NCBI GenBank assembly: GCA_013297675.1
Contig: JAAFHZ010000034.1
Coordinates: 1-36,417 of the forward strand
DNA: 36,417 nucleotides
Reading direction: 5' to 3'
Source: Synechococcales cyanobacterium bin59.metabat.ball.084
GTDB lineage: Bacteria; Cyanobacteriota; Cyanobacteriia; Cyanobacteriales; Chamaesiphonaceae
Numbering within the stretch: the first letter of the stretch is position 1; the number at the start of each line of letters is the position of its first letter. Positions 18,150-27,545 of this stretch are shown in pieces. Made by a program: the position numbers and the translations under genes. The notes below the pieces were generated by a model. That model ran no database searches, was not told the DNA's origin, and saw only the letters and a list, made by a program, of their open reading frames with translations.

Positions 18150-18920
18150 TTATCTTTTACCGCCGCTGAGCCTTTCGCCTATAGCCAGCAGCATAAACTG
18201 AGGCAAAGCCAGCATCCTCCGCCAGCGGCTAGGCTCTTGTCCTAACCGATATAACCATTCTAAATTCAGCTTTTGGAAGATTTTGGGCGCACGCTTTTTA
18301 GTCCCAGACCATACATCAAAACTTCCACCAATACCAATCCAAATTGCCTGGGGACAAATATGGCGGTTTTGAGCAATCCAGACTTCCTGACGCGGAATAC
18401 CCAAGGCCACCATAATAATTTTGGGCTGCTGCTGCTGAATTTGAGCAATTAATTCCTGCTGTGCCGCTTCCGAAATATAGCCATCAGCTTGAGCCACGAT
18501 CGACAGCTCCGGCAACTTATTTCGCCAAAAGGCCACAGCTTTAGGCAACACCTCTGGCCTGCCACCATACAAAGCCACCGGACAAGCTGCTCCCCGTTCT
18601 CCGGCCAGCATCAATAGCTTTGCCCCCAAATCGATCCCAGCACAGCGCTGTTGATTAATGCCATGAAGCTTCAGCGCCAACACAATGCCCGCCCCATCAG
18701 CCGCGATCAGATCGGCCTGCTGCAAAATTTTGGCTAGCTCTAGATTTTGATTAGCCTGCATCACCATCTCGGCATTCATGGTGATAACGTGAGTGTTGAT
18801 GCCTCGATCGAGTCGATCGACCAACCAGCCCCAATAGTCCGGCGAGAGGTTTACCGGCTGGCCTAAAATTTGATGTTTGCTCAGAGTCACAAGATTTTCA
18901 AGATGGCAAATTACTGCCAA
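18150..18920 (-). CDS. WecB/TagA/CpsF-type glycosyltransferase (GT26)
   Basis: A 256-residue frame matching the GT26 family, which adds N-acetylmannosamine or a similar sugar to a lipid-linked acceptor at the membrane in envelope polysaccharide synthesis. Motifs are THVITMNAEMVMQAN (43-57), ADGAGIVLALKLHG (74-87, with the presumed base Asp75), VALGIPRQEVWIAQN and GIGGSFDVWSGTKKRAP. The C-terminal basic helix (LEWLYRLGQEPSRWRRM) is the membrane-docking tail. The start is uncertain: TTG at 18920 or GTG at 18890, neither with a ribosome-binding site; the family usually begins close to the second. Confidence 0.87.
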   Translation of the reverse strand: MAVICHLENLVTLSKHQILGQPVNLSPDYWGWLVDRLDRGINTHVITMNAEMVMQANQNLELAKILQQADLIAADGAGIVLALKLHGINQQRCAGIDLGAKLLMLAGERGAACPVALYGGRPEVLPKAVAFWRNKLPELSIVAQADGYISEAAQQELIAQIQQQQPKIIMVALGIPRQEVWIAQNRHICPQAIWIGIGGSFDVWSGTKKRAPKIFQKLNLEWLYRLGQEPSRWRRMLALPQFMLLAIGERLSGGKR

Positions 18921-19090
18921 CAGCTTACAACAAGGTTTGAGCGACCACCAAAATTAGGGTTTATCCAAAATCAAAATATCTCAATCAAAATGAAACAATA
19001 AAAACCCGCCCACCCCACAAGTCAATTACAGCCGAATCCCCCATGAAATCGATCGAATCCACAGATTCCACCAAAACCCCATGAAATTGA

Positions 19091-19993
19091 TCAAGCCCGA
19101 GAATTCTGCATCACCGCCGTAGCCGCGATCGCGTTAGCTACACTAAAAGACCCTACCACTGGCTGATAAGCCCCCGCCCAAGCCGCCACCAACCGATCGG
19201 CAGACTGAATCAACTGATCAGCACCCCGACTACCATTGGCATACCAACTAGTCGGAATACAACTTAACCCCCGATAGGTACCCACCAATACCCCCGTAAT
19301 TGCCAAAGTTAAAGCAGGTTGGCCTGGAATTTGAGCCGCCCGCTGCACCGCTAACTGTAAACTGTGGGGCGTAGATAAAAAACAATAGGTAGCCATCGCT
19401 GCTGGCAGCAAATAGGACTGGTTACTGAGGGCAATTTTAGCAATTAACTCAGTAATACTAGTAGGTGTCGGTGCACCATCAGCAGTGAGTGCCAAATATT
19501 CCTGAATAGATAGTAACTGTTCCGTCAAAGCATCTTTACGACTAGGCAAAGTTGCTAACACGGCAGGAATCAATCGATCGAGCGTGACTCGTTCCCCCAA
19601 CAGCAAAGCAATCATCGTTCCCAAAAACACCAAAGTAGCGGTGTTCTCGGGGTCTAACTCATTACGCCTGCCAATTAAACGCAGAGTTTGTTGAAGCTGA
19701 GGAATATCTTCTTGTAAATACATTGCTACCGGCACAATCGCGATCGGTAGTCGTTCTGGAGTGGTGAGCCGCCCCGTAGTCGTCAGCCAGTCTTCTAGCT
19801 TCAAACCCCGACAGTGAATCAAGCTTTCCATACTGGCTTCTGCTAACAGCGCATAACCTTTGAAAGTATCTCGCTCTCGCTGTCGCAGCTCATCACCATT
19901 AATACCCTGTTCTGCCATCGCTAACCGCACCTGTTGGGAAATATACATTCCTGCCAAGCCGCCTTGAATTTTGTTGAGTACAGATTGCTGCAT
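19091..19993 (-). CDS. degenerate ADP-ribosylglycohydrolase-like protein
   Basis: A 300-residue all-helical protein. The opening KIQGGLAGMYISQQ and the closing ITGVLVGTYRGLSCIPTSWY follow the first and last signature segments of the DraG/ADP-ribosylglycohydrolase fold. The acidic metal-binding motifs of active members (a TDDT-type pair near the N-terminus and a DxDT-type motif late in the chain) are not visible. It is thus probably a non-catalytic or repurposed member. It starts nine bases after the GH116 stop and is likely co-transcribed. Assignment is by pattern and moderate. Confidence 0.6.
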   Translation of the reverse strand: MQQSVLNKIQGGLAGMYISQQVRLAMAEQGINGDELRQRERDTFKGYALLAEASMESLIHCRGLKLEDWLTTTGRLTTPERLPIAIVPVAMYLQEDIPQLQQTLRLIGRRNELDPENTATLVFLGTMIALLLGERVTLDRLIPAVLATLPSRKDALTEQLLSIQEYLALTADGAPTPTSITELIAKIALSNQSYLLPAAMATYCFLSTPHSLQLAVQRAAQIPGQPALTLAITGVLVGTYRGLSCIPTSWYANGSRGADQLIQSADRLVAAWAGAYQPVVGSFSVANAIAATAVMQNSRA

Positions 19994-20002
19994 TGCTTAT
20001 AC

Positions 20003-22450
20003 CTATTTTTTATTATCTAACATCAAATACACCCCCCAAATCGCCATCGCTCGGAGGTAGTGACTAGCCCGAAATGTGCCGTTGGCAGTAATTGCTTCTG
20101 GAGTACGGAATTGTAAACCGTTATTGTAGATCTGATTCACCACAGTTTTCGTCAGTCGCATTGCTTCCTCGGTCATCCCCATTTGGGCTAAGAAGGCCGC
20201 AATCCCAAAGTTGATCCCTGTCCAGACTTCCAACGGATGAGTATCCTGAGCGTTTACCGGAGAACCATCGATCAATACGCCGTTAGCTGCCCCGATTTTG
20301 CCCTCATTAAAGTTCAAAAAACAAGATTGATAAATGGTTTGCAGGGCAGTTTTAGCACAGTCGATCGGCACCACATTTGGCAACCCAACTAAAGAAGCAC
20401 AAAATTGTCCACAGAGCTGGTCGGCCATAATCACAGCCGAACCGCTCTTGGTATCAATTTTATAATAGCTACCATTCCACAACTGCTCTTGGTACAAAGG
20501 CTTAGCAGCAGTCAGCCATTCTTGATACTCCGTGAGAATTTCTTGGTCTTGAATCCGGCCAGCAGCTTGCAGAATTTTACCGATCGCCAAAGCCGCTTCC
20601 AGAGCTGCAATCCACAAGCCTCCACAGTAGGCGCTAATTCCCTGTAACCGCCAATCATCAAAAGTCTGATCGGGGGCACCACTATTTTCGGGGATACCAT
20701 CATTATCTAAATCAAAGCGCTTCAGATAATCTAAAGCTGATACCACCGCTGGCCAGCAGTCGGCCAAGAATTCTACATCTTGTTCGCCGGTAAATACATA
20801 GGCGCGATGCACCTGTAACACAAAATCGCTACCCAAGTCTTTCCATAAGTTACAGTCTTGATAGCAAGTATAGTTAGTCTTAATCCAAGGATGCTCATTG
20901 GGTGCCCCCAGATCATGGGGCGTAGCATCAGCAATTTTACGCGGGGCAGACATCGCTGCCGGGTCACTAACTTCTGGCCGATCGGCGTAACCAAAAGCAG
21001 TTTGCACATAGTAACCAATCAATCTCAGCTTATCGTCACTAGTAGGAATTGCCCTGGCAAAGTCCATCAAAATCGCTTTCTCTAATTTTGGCCACAGTAA
21101 CAAAGGCGCAAAACCCCCATAGAGCCGCACATCCAAGCTTTCATACCAGCGATAATCTAAGCATTCCAACACCCCAAAGTGACCCACCGGGTTATCTTCG
21201 TCTGCTGCCGTCCACAAAGTACCGCCGTCGGTCATCAGATACAGTTCATTAAACAAAGCCATCTTGAACCAGTCGGGCAAGTCCGATCGATCTAAAATAG
21301 GCTGCTGCCACTGGACAATTTGTGCCTGCCAGCTATCGTAGTGTTTCAGGGCGGTACGGACGATCGACCACACATTGCGACCATTGCGACCAAAAAAATC
21401 GGTATAGCGCCGATAGTAGTTAATGTTTTTAGCAAATTCCGTCACTGGCAAATCCCAAGCCAAAATAAACGGAATCTTTTTGGTCTTGCCCGGTTTGAGG
21501 GTAAAACGCACCGCGATCGCCGCCCCAATTTGTTCTCCCGGAGCCGCTGCCGTCTCATCATCTCGATCTAGCAAAGATCCATTAGCCGCAAAGCTATCCC
21601 ACACTTCTGAACCATCACTATTGGGGTGCCAACGACTGTCATAAAAAATATCTAAAGCCGGGTTAGTAACTGTGGCAATCGCCCATTGACCTTCCCCTTC
21701 CCGAGGCATATTGTCATCCATCCGCACTCGATCGAGCAAACAACCCACTCTAAAATTATCCGAGATCCACTGGTTGTAGTTGCCGGTGCTATCACCCCAC
21801 CGAGGAGTATAGTCATAAACTGGACTGCCATCATCCCGCACGGTGATTTCGCTGCTGACGGTGCTATTGGTAAACCAGCCCGCAATATTCTGCCAAGTCA
21901 GCATAATGCTGACAGTGATTTCTTGGTCAGTGGGGTTGTGGGCTGTCCATTCAAATACGGCCACCGGATAGGAGGTCTCTTGATAGCTATGTGCCCAAAC
22001 CGGTGATAGCTGCTCACAGGTAAGCTGGGTAGCAAAGACATTTTTATAGCTATACCAACTGCGAGGATACAGCGCCTCGTAGTTACCTGTAGATTGACCG
22101 TCTTGAGTTGCTGGGTACCATTGCCAACGCTGTAAGCTGCCATCGGCAGGCGGATTAGGAGAAAGAGCATAGGCAGTGGCTTGATCAACCGTCTGCTCAA
22201 AGATGCTAAATTGACAGGCGGGCAAATGACCAAAGGTATGTTCACCGCCGTCTAGGTGCCAAAGATTAAAGTCGCCCTGGTGCGATCGACCAATACAGCC
22301 CGCCCCAAACCCCCCCAAAGGCATTCCATGAAAAGGGCCATCGTCAATATTACTGGGGTAACGGACAGTGTAAGGGTTTTCCCAGGTTCGATCGAAAGGA
22401 CGTTGCCAAGTAGCACTGGGAATATGGGGTCGAGCAGGAGGATTAAGCAT
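20003..22450 (-). CDS. GH116 (GBA2-type) beta-glucosidase/glucosylceramidase
   Basis: An 815-residue cytosolic-looking protein with no signal peptide. It has the GBA2 N-terminal beta domain (FHGMPLGGFGAGCIGRSHQG, 40-59) and the (alpha/alpha)6 catalytic domain. The expected nucleophile is Glu402 in LFNELYLMTDGG. The acid/base aspartate lies in GAPDQTFDDW (591-600), followed by SAYCGGLW. A calcium-like LDNDGIPENS segment precedes it. The family cleaves beta-glucosides or beta-xylosides; in cyanobacteria the natural substrate is not known, with glucosylglycerol-type or glycolipid glucosides possible. It heads a two-gene unit with the ADP-ribosylglycohydrolase-like gene. Confidence 0.88.
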   Translation of the reverse strand: MLNPPARPHIPSATWQRPFDRTWENPYTVRYPSNIDDGPFHGMPLGGFGAGCIGRSHQGDFNLWHLDGGEHTFGHLPACQFSIFEQTVDQATAYALSPNPPADGSLQRWQWYPATQDGQSTGNYEALYPRSWYSYKNVFATQLTCEQLSPVWAHSYQETSYPVAVFEWTAHNPTDQEITVSIMLTWQNIAGWFTNSTVSSEITVRDDGSPVYDYTPRWGDSTGNYNQWISDNFRVGCLLDRVRMDDNMPREGEGQWAIATVTNPALDIFYDSRWHPNSDGSEVWDSFAANGSLLDRDDETAAAPGEQIGAAIAVRFTLKPGKTKKIPFILAWDLPVTEFAKNINYYRRYTDFFGRNGRNVWSIVRTALKHYDSWQAQIVQWQQPILDRSDLPDWFKMALFNELYLMTDGGTLWTAADEDNPVGHFGVLECLDYRWYESLDVRLYGGFAPLLLWPKLEKAILMDFARAIPTSDDKLRLIGYYVQTAFGYADRPEVSDPAAMSAPRKIADATPHDLGAPNEHPWIKTNYTCYQDCNLWKDLGSDFVLQVHRAYVFTGEQDVEFLADCWPAVVSALDYLKRFDLDNDGIPENSGAPDQTFDDWRLQGISAYCGGLWIAALEAALAIGKILQAAGRIQDQEILTEYQEWLTAAKPLYQEQLWNGSYYKIDTKSGSAVIMADQLCGQFCASLVGLPNVVPIDCAKTALQTIYQSCFLNFNEGKIGAANGVLIDGSPVNAQDTHPLEVWTGINFGIAAFLAQMGMTEEAMRLTKTVVNQIYNNGLQFRTPEAITANGTFRASHYLRAMAIWGVYLMLDNKK

Positions 22451-22621
22451 AGTGAAGCATCACAAGGGCGGTTCGCGGCTTGATCATTGTACATTGTACT
22501 GGTTTAGAGCAGCCTAACCTGATCTTCAAAGATGACTGTCTATGGTTCAGGGTAAAATCCAACGAAAACTTTAAAAAGAAGTAAAATCAGATTGTGAAGC
22601 CAAAAATGCAGAATTACAAGT

Positions 22622-23215
22622 ATGCCATACAGCAATTTCACGGTAGAAGAAGTAAGAGATAAATTTACACTAAGAGTTCGGTATTCTGCTTTCTTACCCG
22701 AGTTAGAGCCGATCCCTCCCAGTGAATACTTAAAGCTGGCTTTATCCAAAGGTTTGACATATCAAATCAAGGGTTCCGAAAAAGCCAGATCTGAGTTTAT
22801 TATTGCACCAATTCTTTTAGAGCTGAGAGATCTATCAAATAGCTCGGTCAGTGTATTTTCGGGGGAGGAGTTTACAGTCGATCGGGAACTAGGACTTAGT
22901 GGAATATGTGATTTTTTAATCAGCCGGACAGATGATGAGTTGGTAATCGATGCACCGGTGATTGCCTTGGTTGAAGCTAAAAAAGGCGTATTGAGTGATG
23001 GATGGGGTCAGTGCATCGCTGAAATGGTTGCTGCCAAGAAGTTTAACGAAACGAAAGGAATCCCCATCGAACACACCTACGGTATCGTTACTAGTGGTTC
23101 TCTCTGGCACTTTTTTCAAATGGAGGGAGATTTGGTTTCGATCGACCCAGTAGAATATTCACTCGCACCAGTAGAGAGACTACTGGCAATCTTAAATTGG
23201 ATGATTAGGATTTAG
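22622..23215 (+). CDS. PD-(D/E)XK nuclease-like protein, orphan
   Basis: A 197-residue protein with the layout of a PD-(D/E)XK nuclease core: an early helix with Glu58 (ARSEFIIAPILLEL), Asp97 in SGICDFLIS, and the E-x-K pair Glu118/Lys120 in ALVEAKKGVLSDGWGQCIAE, with Gln130 on the next helix. These positions would bind magnesium and cut DNA or RNA. No methyltransferase or toxin partner is adjacent. Cyanobacteria carry many such small proteins of unknown role. Start is the ATG at 22622. It precedes the zinc cluster but lies upstream of its Zur box. Confidence 0.7.
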   Translation: MPYSNFTVEEVRDKFTLRVRYSAFLPELEPIPPSEYLKLALSKGLTYQIKGSEKARSEFIIAPILLELRDLSNSSVSVFSGEEFTVDRELGLSGICDFLISRTDDELVIDAPVIALVEAKKGVLSDGWGQCIAEMVAAKKFNETKGIPIEHTYGIVTSGSLWHFFQMEGDLVSIDPVEYSLAPVERLLAILNWMIRI

Positions 23216-23260
23216 GACTTTGATAAATCGTACTAGACACCATTGACCTTTCAGACTAAA

Positions 23261-23277
23261 ATGATAATCATTATCAT
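23261..23277 (+). promoter_or_regulatory. Zur/Fur-type operator upstream of the zinc-uptake operon
   Basis: ATGATAAT-C-ATTATCAT is a perfect 8-1-8 palindrome and matches the cyanobacterial Zur consensus TGATAAT-N-ATTATCA. It ends 27 bases before the ATG of the metal-binding lipoprotein gene. Fur boxes look similar, so the metal is inferred from the genes. Confidence 0.88.
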
Positions 23278-23304
23278 TCTTGCAACTTGGGTCAGTATTA
23301 AATC

Positions 23305-24327
23305 ATGACAGCGATCGATTCCTTCACCCCCATACAGTATCTCTATCGCCAACGATGGAAAGTGGCTTCTGTCCTGTTATGCTGCCTAAGTAGCTGCACT
23401 CCAGCTTCTGCACCTCCAACTGATAAACCATTAGCCTCAACGCCCCCAACCAATGAATCGGTTGCTAGTAGCAAACCACCATTAGTAGTAGCGACTACCG
23501 ATGTACTTTGCAACTTGGTCAAAACCATTGCTAAAGAAACCATCAAATTAAAATGTTTAGTCACAGCCGGTGCTGACCCTCACACTTATGCGGTGACTCC
23601 TGCCGATCGACAGGCGATCGAAACAGCTAGCTTATTGCTTTATGCTGGACATGGTTTTGAACCAACAATTATTAAGGCGATCGAGGCCACTAAAAACACC
23701 GCACCAAAAGTTGCTGTCAACGAAGTAGCTGTCCCCAAACCGCTGCAAATGGTCGAAGATGGCAAAACCGAAAGTGATCCACACGTTTGGCATGATGCTC
23801 AAAACGGGATCAAAATAGTGGAATCGTTACAGGCAGCCTTAGGCAAAGCTATCCCGGCTCAGGCAGCAACTTATGCTGCTAACGCTAAAACACTCACCAC
23901 CGAACTCGCCCAAATTGATAGCTGGGTTAAAGAGCAAATAGCGACGATTCCAGAAAAATCGCGCAAGCTGGTAACTACTCATGATGCCTTGGGCTACTAT
24001 GGCAAAGCTTATGGTATCCCGATCGAAGGCGCACTACAAGGTCTCAGCACCGAAGAAAAACCTACTCCTGTGCGGGTCAAAAAATTAGTAACCGAAATAA
24101 AAACATCGGGTGTACCAACCGTTTTTGCCGAAGCTACTAACAGTTCTAAGCTACTAGATACCGTGGCCGGTGATGCTAAGGTCAAGGTTTCTACCAATCC
24201 ATTATTTGCTGATGGCTTAGGTGAAGCTGGCAGTACCGGAGATACTTATCCAAAAATGTTGATCTCTAATACCAAGACAATTACCGAAGGATTGGGTGGA
24301 AAATTCCAAGATTTTGCAGCCAAATAA
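23305..24327 (+). CDS. znuA: ZnuA-like zinc ABC transporter substrate-binding lipoprotein
   Basis: A 340-residue cluster A-I metal-binding protein. A lipoprotein signal ends in LSSC (VLLCCLSSCTPASAP), then a Pro/Thr-rich linker. Metal ligands expected for the family are seen in TAGADPHTYAV, SDPHVWHDAQN and LVTTHDALGYYGKAYG, with a late acidic segment VFAEATNSS. The usual ZnuA histidine-rich loop is nearly absent (only VEDGKTESDPH), so Mn binding cannot be ruled out from the protein alone. The Zur box and zinc-related neighbours favour zinc. No permease or ATPase gene follows; these must be encoded elsewhere. First gene of a four-gene operon. Confidence 0.85.
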   Translation: MTAIDSFTPIQYLYRQRWKVASVLLCCLSSCTPASAPPTDKPLASTPPTNESVASSKPPLVVATTDVLCNLVKTIAKETIKLKCLVTAGADPHTYAVTPADRQAIETASLLLYAGHGFEPTIIKAIEATKNTAPKVAVNEVAVPKPLQMVEDGKTESDPHVWHDAQNGIKIVESLQAALGKAIPAQAATYAANAKTLTTELAQIDSWVKEQIATIPEKSRKLVTTHDALGYYGKAYGIPIEGALQGLSTEEKPTPVRVKKLVTEIKTSGVPTVFAEATNSSKLLDTVAGDAKVKVSTNPLFADGLGEAGSTGDTYPKMLISNTKTITEGLGGKFQDFAAK

Positions 24328-24351
24328 TGTTTAATTTATTAGGAGCCTGTG

Positions 24352-25398
24352 ATGGTCAATACAACGACGATACCCAACCCCGAGTTGGTTTTACCCAAAA
24401 GGGGTTTGCCGGTGACGATAATTACTGGGTTCTTGGGCAGTGGTAAAACTACGTTACTCAATCACATTTTGAGCAACCGCCAAGACTTAAAAGTGGCGGT
24501 ACTAGTTAACGAATTTGGTGACATTAATATTGATAGTCAGTTGCTAGTGTCGATCGATGAAAGCATGATGGAACTGAGTAATGGCTGTATTTGCTGCACA
24601 ATTAATGAAGACCTGGTAGAAGCAGTTTACAAAGTTATGGAGCAAAATATTGACTATTTAATTATTGAAACTACCGGCATCGCTGACCCGGTACCGATCG
24701 CTATTACTTTTTTGGGCACAGAGCTGCGAGATATGACTAGGCTAGACTCAATTTTGACGGTGATTGACGCGGAGACATTTACTATGGATCATTTTGGGAG
24801 CGAAGCCGCTCGCCAGCAGCTTATATATTCTGATATTACTATTTTGAATAAAACAGACTTAGTTGATCCAGAGCAGCTCGATCGAGTAGAGGGATACATT
24901 GCCAATATGAAAGCTGGAGCTAGGATTCTTCGCTCACAGCGTGGTCAGGTGCCGCTGCCGCTAATTTTGGGGGTAGAGATGTCTACTCCAGTTAAAAATA
25001 GGGAACTGCTGGCACAACAGCCAGCAAATCATGACCATCACGATCACTCTGCTCATAGTCATGCAGAACACAATCATGCTGGAGATCACCATCATGCTAA
25101 TCATTTAGAAAATGATGGCTTTTCATCAGTTTCTTATACTAGTGATCGGCCATTTGATATTACTAAATTTGATAATTTTGTGCATCACTTAATGTCCAAG
25201 TCAATTTTTAGAGCCAAAGGTATTCTTTGGTTTACATCTAGCAATCAGCGCCACATTTTTCAACTCAGCGGTCCGCGCTTTGAAGTTAATGCTGAAGAGT
25301 GGCGTAATGAAGATCGCAAAAATCAAATGGTTTTTATTGGCCGCAATTTAGATGGTGATGACCTGAAAGAAAAGCTTAATGATTGCTTATCAACATAG
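24352..25398 (+). CDS. COG0523/CobW-family GTPase with histidine-rich loop, putative zinc chaperone
   Basis: A 348-residue G3E P-loop GTPase. Walker A is GFLGSGKT (26-33). The metal-binding CxCC motif is GCICC (78-82). NKTD is near 160, and the CobW C-terminal domain carries FRAKGILWF. A loop near 226-251 holds more than ten histidines (HDHHDHSAHSHAEHNHAG), a likely metal store. This family delivers zinc or other metals to client enzymes; the subgroup linked to Zur is tied to zinc shortage. AGGAG at 24341-24345 sits six bases before the ATG at 24352, so I prefer this to the GTG at 24349. It lies 24 bases after znuA. Confidence 0.92.
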   Translation: MVNTTTIPNPELVLPKRGLPVTIITGFLGSGKTTLLNHILSNRQDLKVAVLVNEFGDINIDSQLLVSIDESMMELSNGCICCTINEDLVEAVYKVMEQNIDYLIIETTGIADPVPIAITFLGTELRDMTRLDSILTVIDAETFTMDHFGSEAARQQLIYSDITILNKTDLVDPEQLDRVEGYIANMKAGARILRSQRGQVPLPLILGVEMSTPVKNRELLAQQPANHDHHDHSAHSHAEHNHAGDHHHANHLENDGFSSVSYTSDRPFDITKFDNFVHHLMSKSIFRAKGILWFTSSNQRHIFQLSGPRFEVNAEEWRNEDRKNQMVFIGRNLDGDDLKEKLNDCLST

Positions 25399-25477
25399 CT
25401 GTTTTCTCTCGATTCCTATCAGATTTTGGCATGACTTAAAGTCGCCCAAAATAAACTTTATTACTACTTAACCCCAC

Positions 25478-26752
25478 ATGTTCAGAATTTCACTCAAACT
25501 TTTAACTGTTTTAATTACGCTGCTTCCAGGACATATCGCTCTTAGCAATATAACCAGTCAAGCCGCGATGGCTAACGAAAATAGAGATTCGACAGATCCA
25601 CTTCTGCTGCCAGATACAGCTAACCTACGATCTCAGGTGCCAGCACCTGAAGAGAAAAAGCCAGAGGAGAAACCAGAAGGGAAAAAAGAAACTAATGCTT
25701 TTTCTTTAAATACCAAGCTTCAAGGGCAAGTAATTTTTGGTTTAACTAGTGGTCTATCCGGCGATATTAGCCGGAATGCAGCTTTTGGCCAACGGACTCG
25801 TCTAGAGCTAGTAACTGAGTTGGGTACTGGGACACTCACCACCCGTTTACAAATCGATGGCATGGGAACTCCTAATTCGACGGTGCCTGCGGGTGTTATC
25901 GATACTCCCGAAGGGGCTTCTTCTTTTGGTGTGAGTGAACCGAGCAGTCAAGTGAATCTTGATTTACTAAAGTACGAAATGCCGATCGGAGAAAATACCC
26001 AGCTTATAGTAGCTGCTAATGCTGGTGGTGCAGATGATTTCACTGATTCAATCAATCCGTACTTTGATGGAGATGGTGGCAGTGGTTCAATTTCACGTTT
26101 TGGCAACCGACCATCTATTTACTACTTGGTATCTGGAGCTGGTGCAGGGATTAGACATAAATTTAGCCCCACTGTTGAAGGTAGTTTAGGGTATTTATCT
26201 AGCAACGCGGCGAACCCTGCGGTGGGCAGCGGCTTGGGTGGAGGTAGCTACGGTGCAATTGCCCAAGTTACTTTCAATCCTAATGAAAATACTAAAGTAG
26301 GATTAACCTACGTAAACTCTCGCGATACAGCTCCCGGCACTGGCAGCACAAATGCTAACCCTAGCGGCTCTAATAACATGTTTGGATTACAGGGATCATT
26401 TAAGGTCAATCCTAAGCTGGCCTTGGGTGGCTGGGTTGGCTACAACAAAAACAGTAGTACAGCCGGAGATAAAGATATCTTGAACTGGGCTGTAACCGCA
26501 GCCTTCCCAGATTTAGGCGGCTCTGGTAACTTGGGTGGCTTATTGGTTGGGCAAGAGCCTCGGGTCACTGGGGCAACCGGTACCGCTCTTGCGGACAGCG
26601 GATCTTCGCTACATTTGGAGGGATTTTATCAGGTTAAGCTGAGTGAAAATTTCAGCATTACTCCTGGTTTGATTTACTTAACCGCCCCAGATCAAAATAG
26701 CTCCAATAGTGGTGCTTTAATTGGCACCGTTCGCACTACTTTTAGCTTCTAA
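25478..26752 (+). CDS. cyanobacterial OprB-like outer-membrane porin lacking the SLH domain
   Basis: A 424-residue exported porin with a signal peptide, then a charged linker ([18 protein letters not shown]), then a barrel domain starting [20 protein letters not shown] and ending [10 protein letters not shown], a C-terminal phenylalanine. The barrel resembles the OprB-type porins common in cyanobacteria. Those usually have an SLH domain and coiled coil after the signal; here the linker takes their place. Its position between a zinc-chaperone gene and folE under a Zur box suggests zinc passage through the outer membrane. It follows the GTPase gene by 79 bases, so an internal promoter is possible. 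Confidence 0.82.
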   Translation: MFRISLKLLTVLITLLPGHIALSNITSQAAMANENRDSTDPLLLPDTANLRSQVPAPEEKKPEEKPEGKKETNAFSLNTKLQGQVIFGLTSGLSGDISRNAAFGQRTRLELVTELGTGTLTTRLQIDGMGTPNSTVPAGVIDTPEGASSFGVSEPSSQVNLDLLKYEMPIGENTQLIVAANAGGADDFTDSINPYFDGDGGSGSISRFGNRPSIYYLVSGAGAGIRHKFSPTVEGSLGYLSSNAANPAVGSGLGGGSYGAIAQVTFNPNENTKVGLTYVNSRDTAPGTGSTNANPSGSNNMFGLQGSFKVNPKLALGGWVGYNKNSSTAGDKDILNWAVTAAFPDLGGSGNLGGLLVGQEPRVTGATGTALADSGSSLHLEGFYQVKLSENFSITPGLIYLTAPDQNSSNSGALIGTVRTTFSF

Positions 26753-26771
26753 CAATACTTGGTTTTTAACT

Positions 26772-27404
26772 ATGACTCTTTCGACTAACGACATGCGATC
26801 TAAGACCATCAAAACTACTGCCGAAATGCCGGTGACAGAAGCGGAGATGATGCAGGCAGTACGGGCATTATTATTGGGTATGGGTGAAGACCCCGATCGA
26901 GAAGGGTTAATTGATACGCCCAAACGAGTGGTGAAATCTTTAAAGTATCTTTCTTCTGGCTACCAACAATCTTTAGATGAACTGTTGAATGGCGCAGTTT
27001 TTCATGAAGAAGCCAGTGAAATGGTGCTGGTGCGAGATATTGACTTGTTTAGCTCTTGCGAACACCACATTTTACCGATTATTGGCCGCGCTCATGTAGC
27101 CTACATTCCCAATGGCAAAGTAATTGGTCTTTCTAAAATTGCCCGAATTTGTGAGATGTACGCGCGGCGCTTACAGGTGCAAGAGCGCCTTACAGCCCAG
27201 ATTGCTGACGCTCTGCAAGGTTTGTTACAGCCAATGGGTGTAGCAGTGGTTATTGAGGCTACTCACATGTGTATGGTAATGCGCGGGGTACAGAAGTCTG
27301 GCTCTTGGACAGTGACTAGCGCGATGAAAGGCGTATTTGGTGAAGATGCTAAAACTCGCCAAGAGTTCATGAACTTAATTCGTCATAGCCCAAATTTTCA
27401 TTGA
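26772..27404 (+). CDS. folE: GTP cyclohydrolase I, zinc-dependent type IA
   Basis: A 210-residue enzyme that makes 7,8-dihydroneopterin triphosphate from GTP, the first step to folate and pterins. Zinc ligands of the type IA enzyme are present: Cys96 and His99 in SSCEHHILP, and Cys167 in [10 protein letters not shown]. Other marks are [10 protein letters not shown] and [21 protein letters not shown]. The ATG at 26772 is preferred; the frame extends to 26721 but would overlap the porin. It lies 19 bases after the porin stop. Its place in a Zur-controlled operon suggests a second, starvation-induced copy, but the genome's main folE is not visible here. Confidence 0.93.
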   Translation: MTLSTNDMRSKTIKTTAEMPVTEAEMMQAVRALLLGMGEDPDREGLIDTPKRVVKSLKYLSSGYQQSLDELLNGAVFHEEASEMVLVRDIDLFSSCEHHILPIIGRAHVAYIPNGKVIGLSKIARICEMYARRLQVQERLTAQIADALQGLLQPMGVAVVIEATHMCMVMRGVQKSGSWTVTSAMKGVFGEDAKTRQEFMNLIRHSPNFH

Positions 27405-27431
27405 TATAGATAAATCCCTCAATTTTTCTAT

Positions 27432-27453
27432 GGTGGCAATTGCCACCTTTTTT
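27432..27453 (+). terminator. rho-independent terminator of the znuA-folE operon
   Basis: GGTGGC-AATT-GCCACC (27432-27447) is followed directly by TTTTTT (27448-27453), 27 bases after the folE stop. Confidence 0.85.
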
Positions 27454-27545
27454 AGTGAAGCTCTCAATTCATTCGATCTCTTTGTTACCAATTTTTTATT
27501 CAGACATTGCTAAATCTAAGCTTGCTTTACCTATCATCACAGCTC

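Noticed and set aside
23243-23277. TTGACC as a -35 element for znuA
   Set aside because: No -10 at 16-18 bases fits well; the region is dominated by the Zur palindrome, so I list only the operator.
26721-26771. N-terminal extension of FolE
   Set aside because: It would overlap the porin's last codons, and the ATG at 26772 gives a normal-length enzyme.
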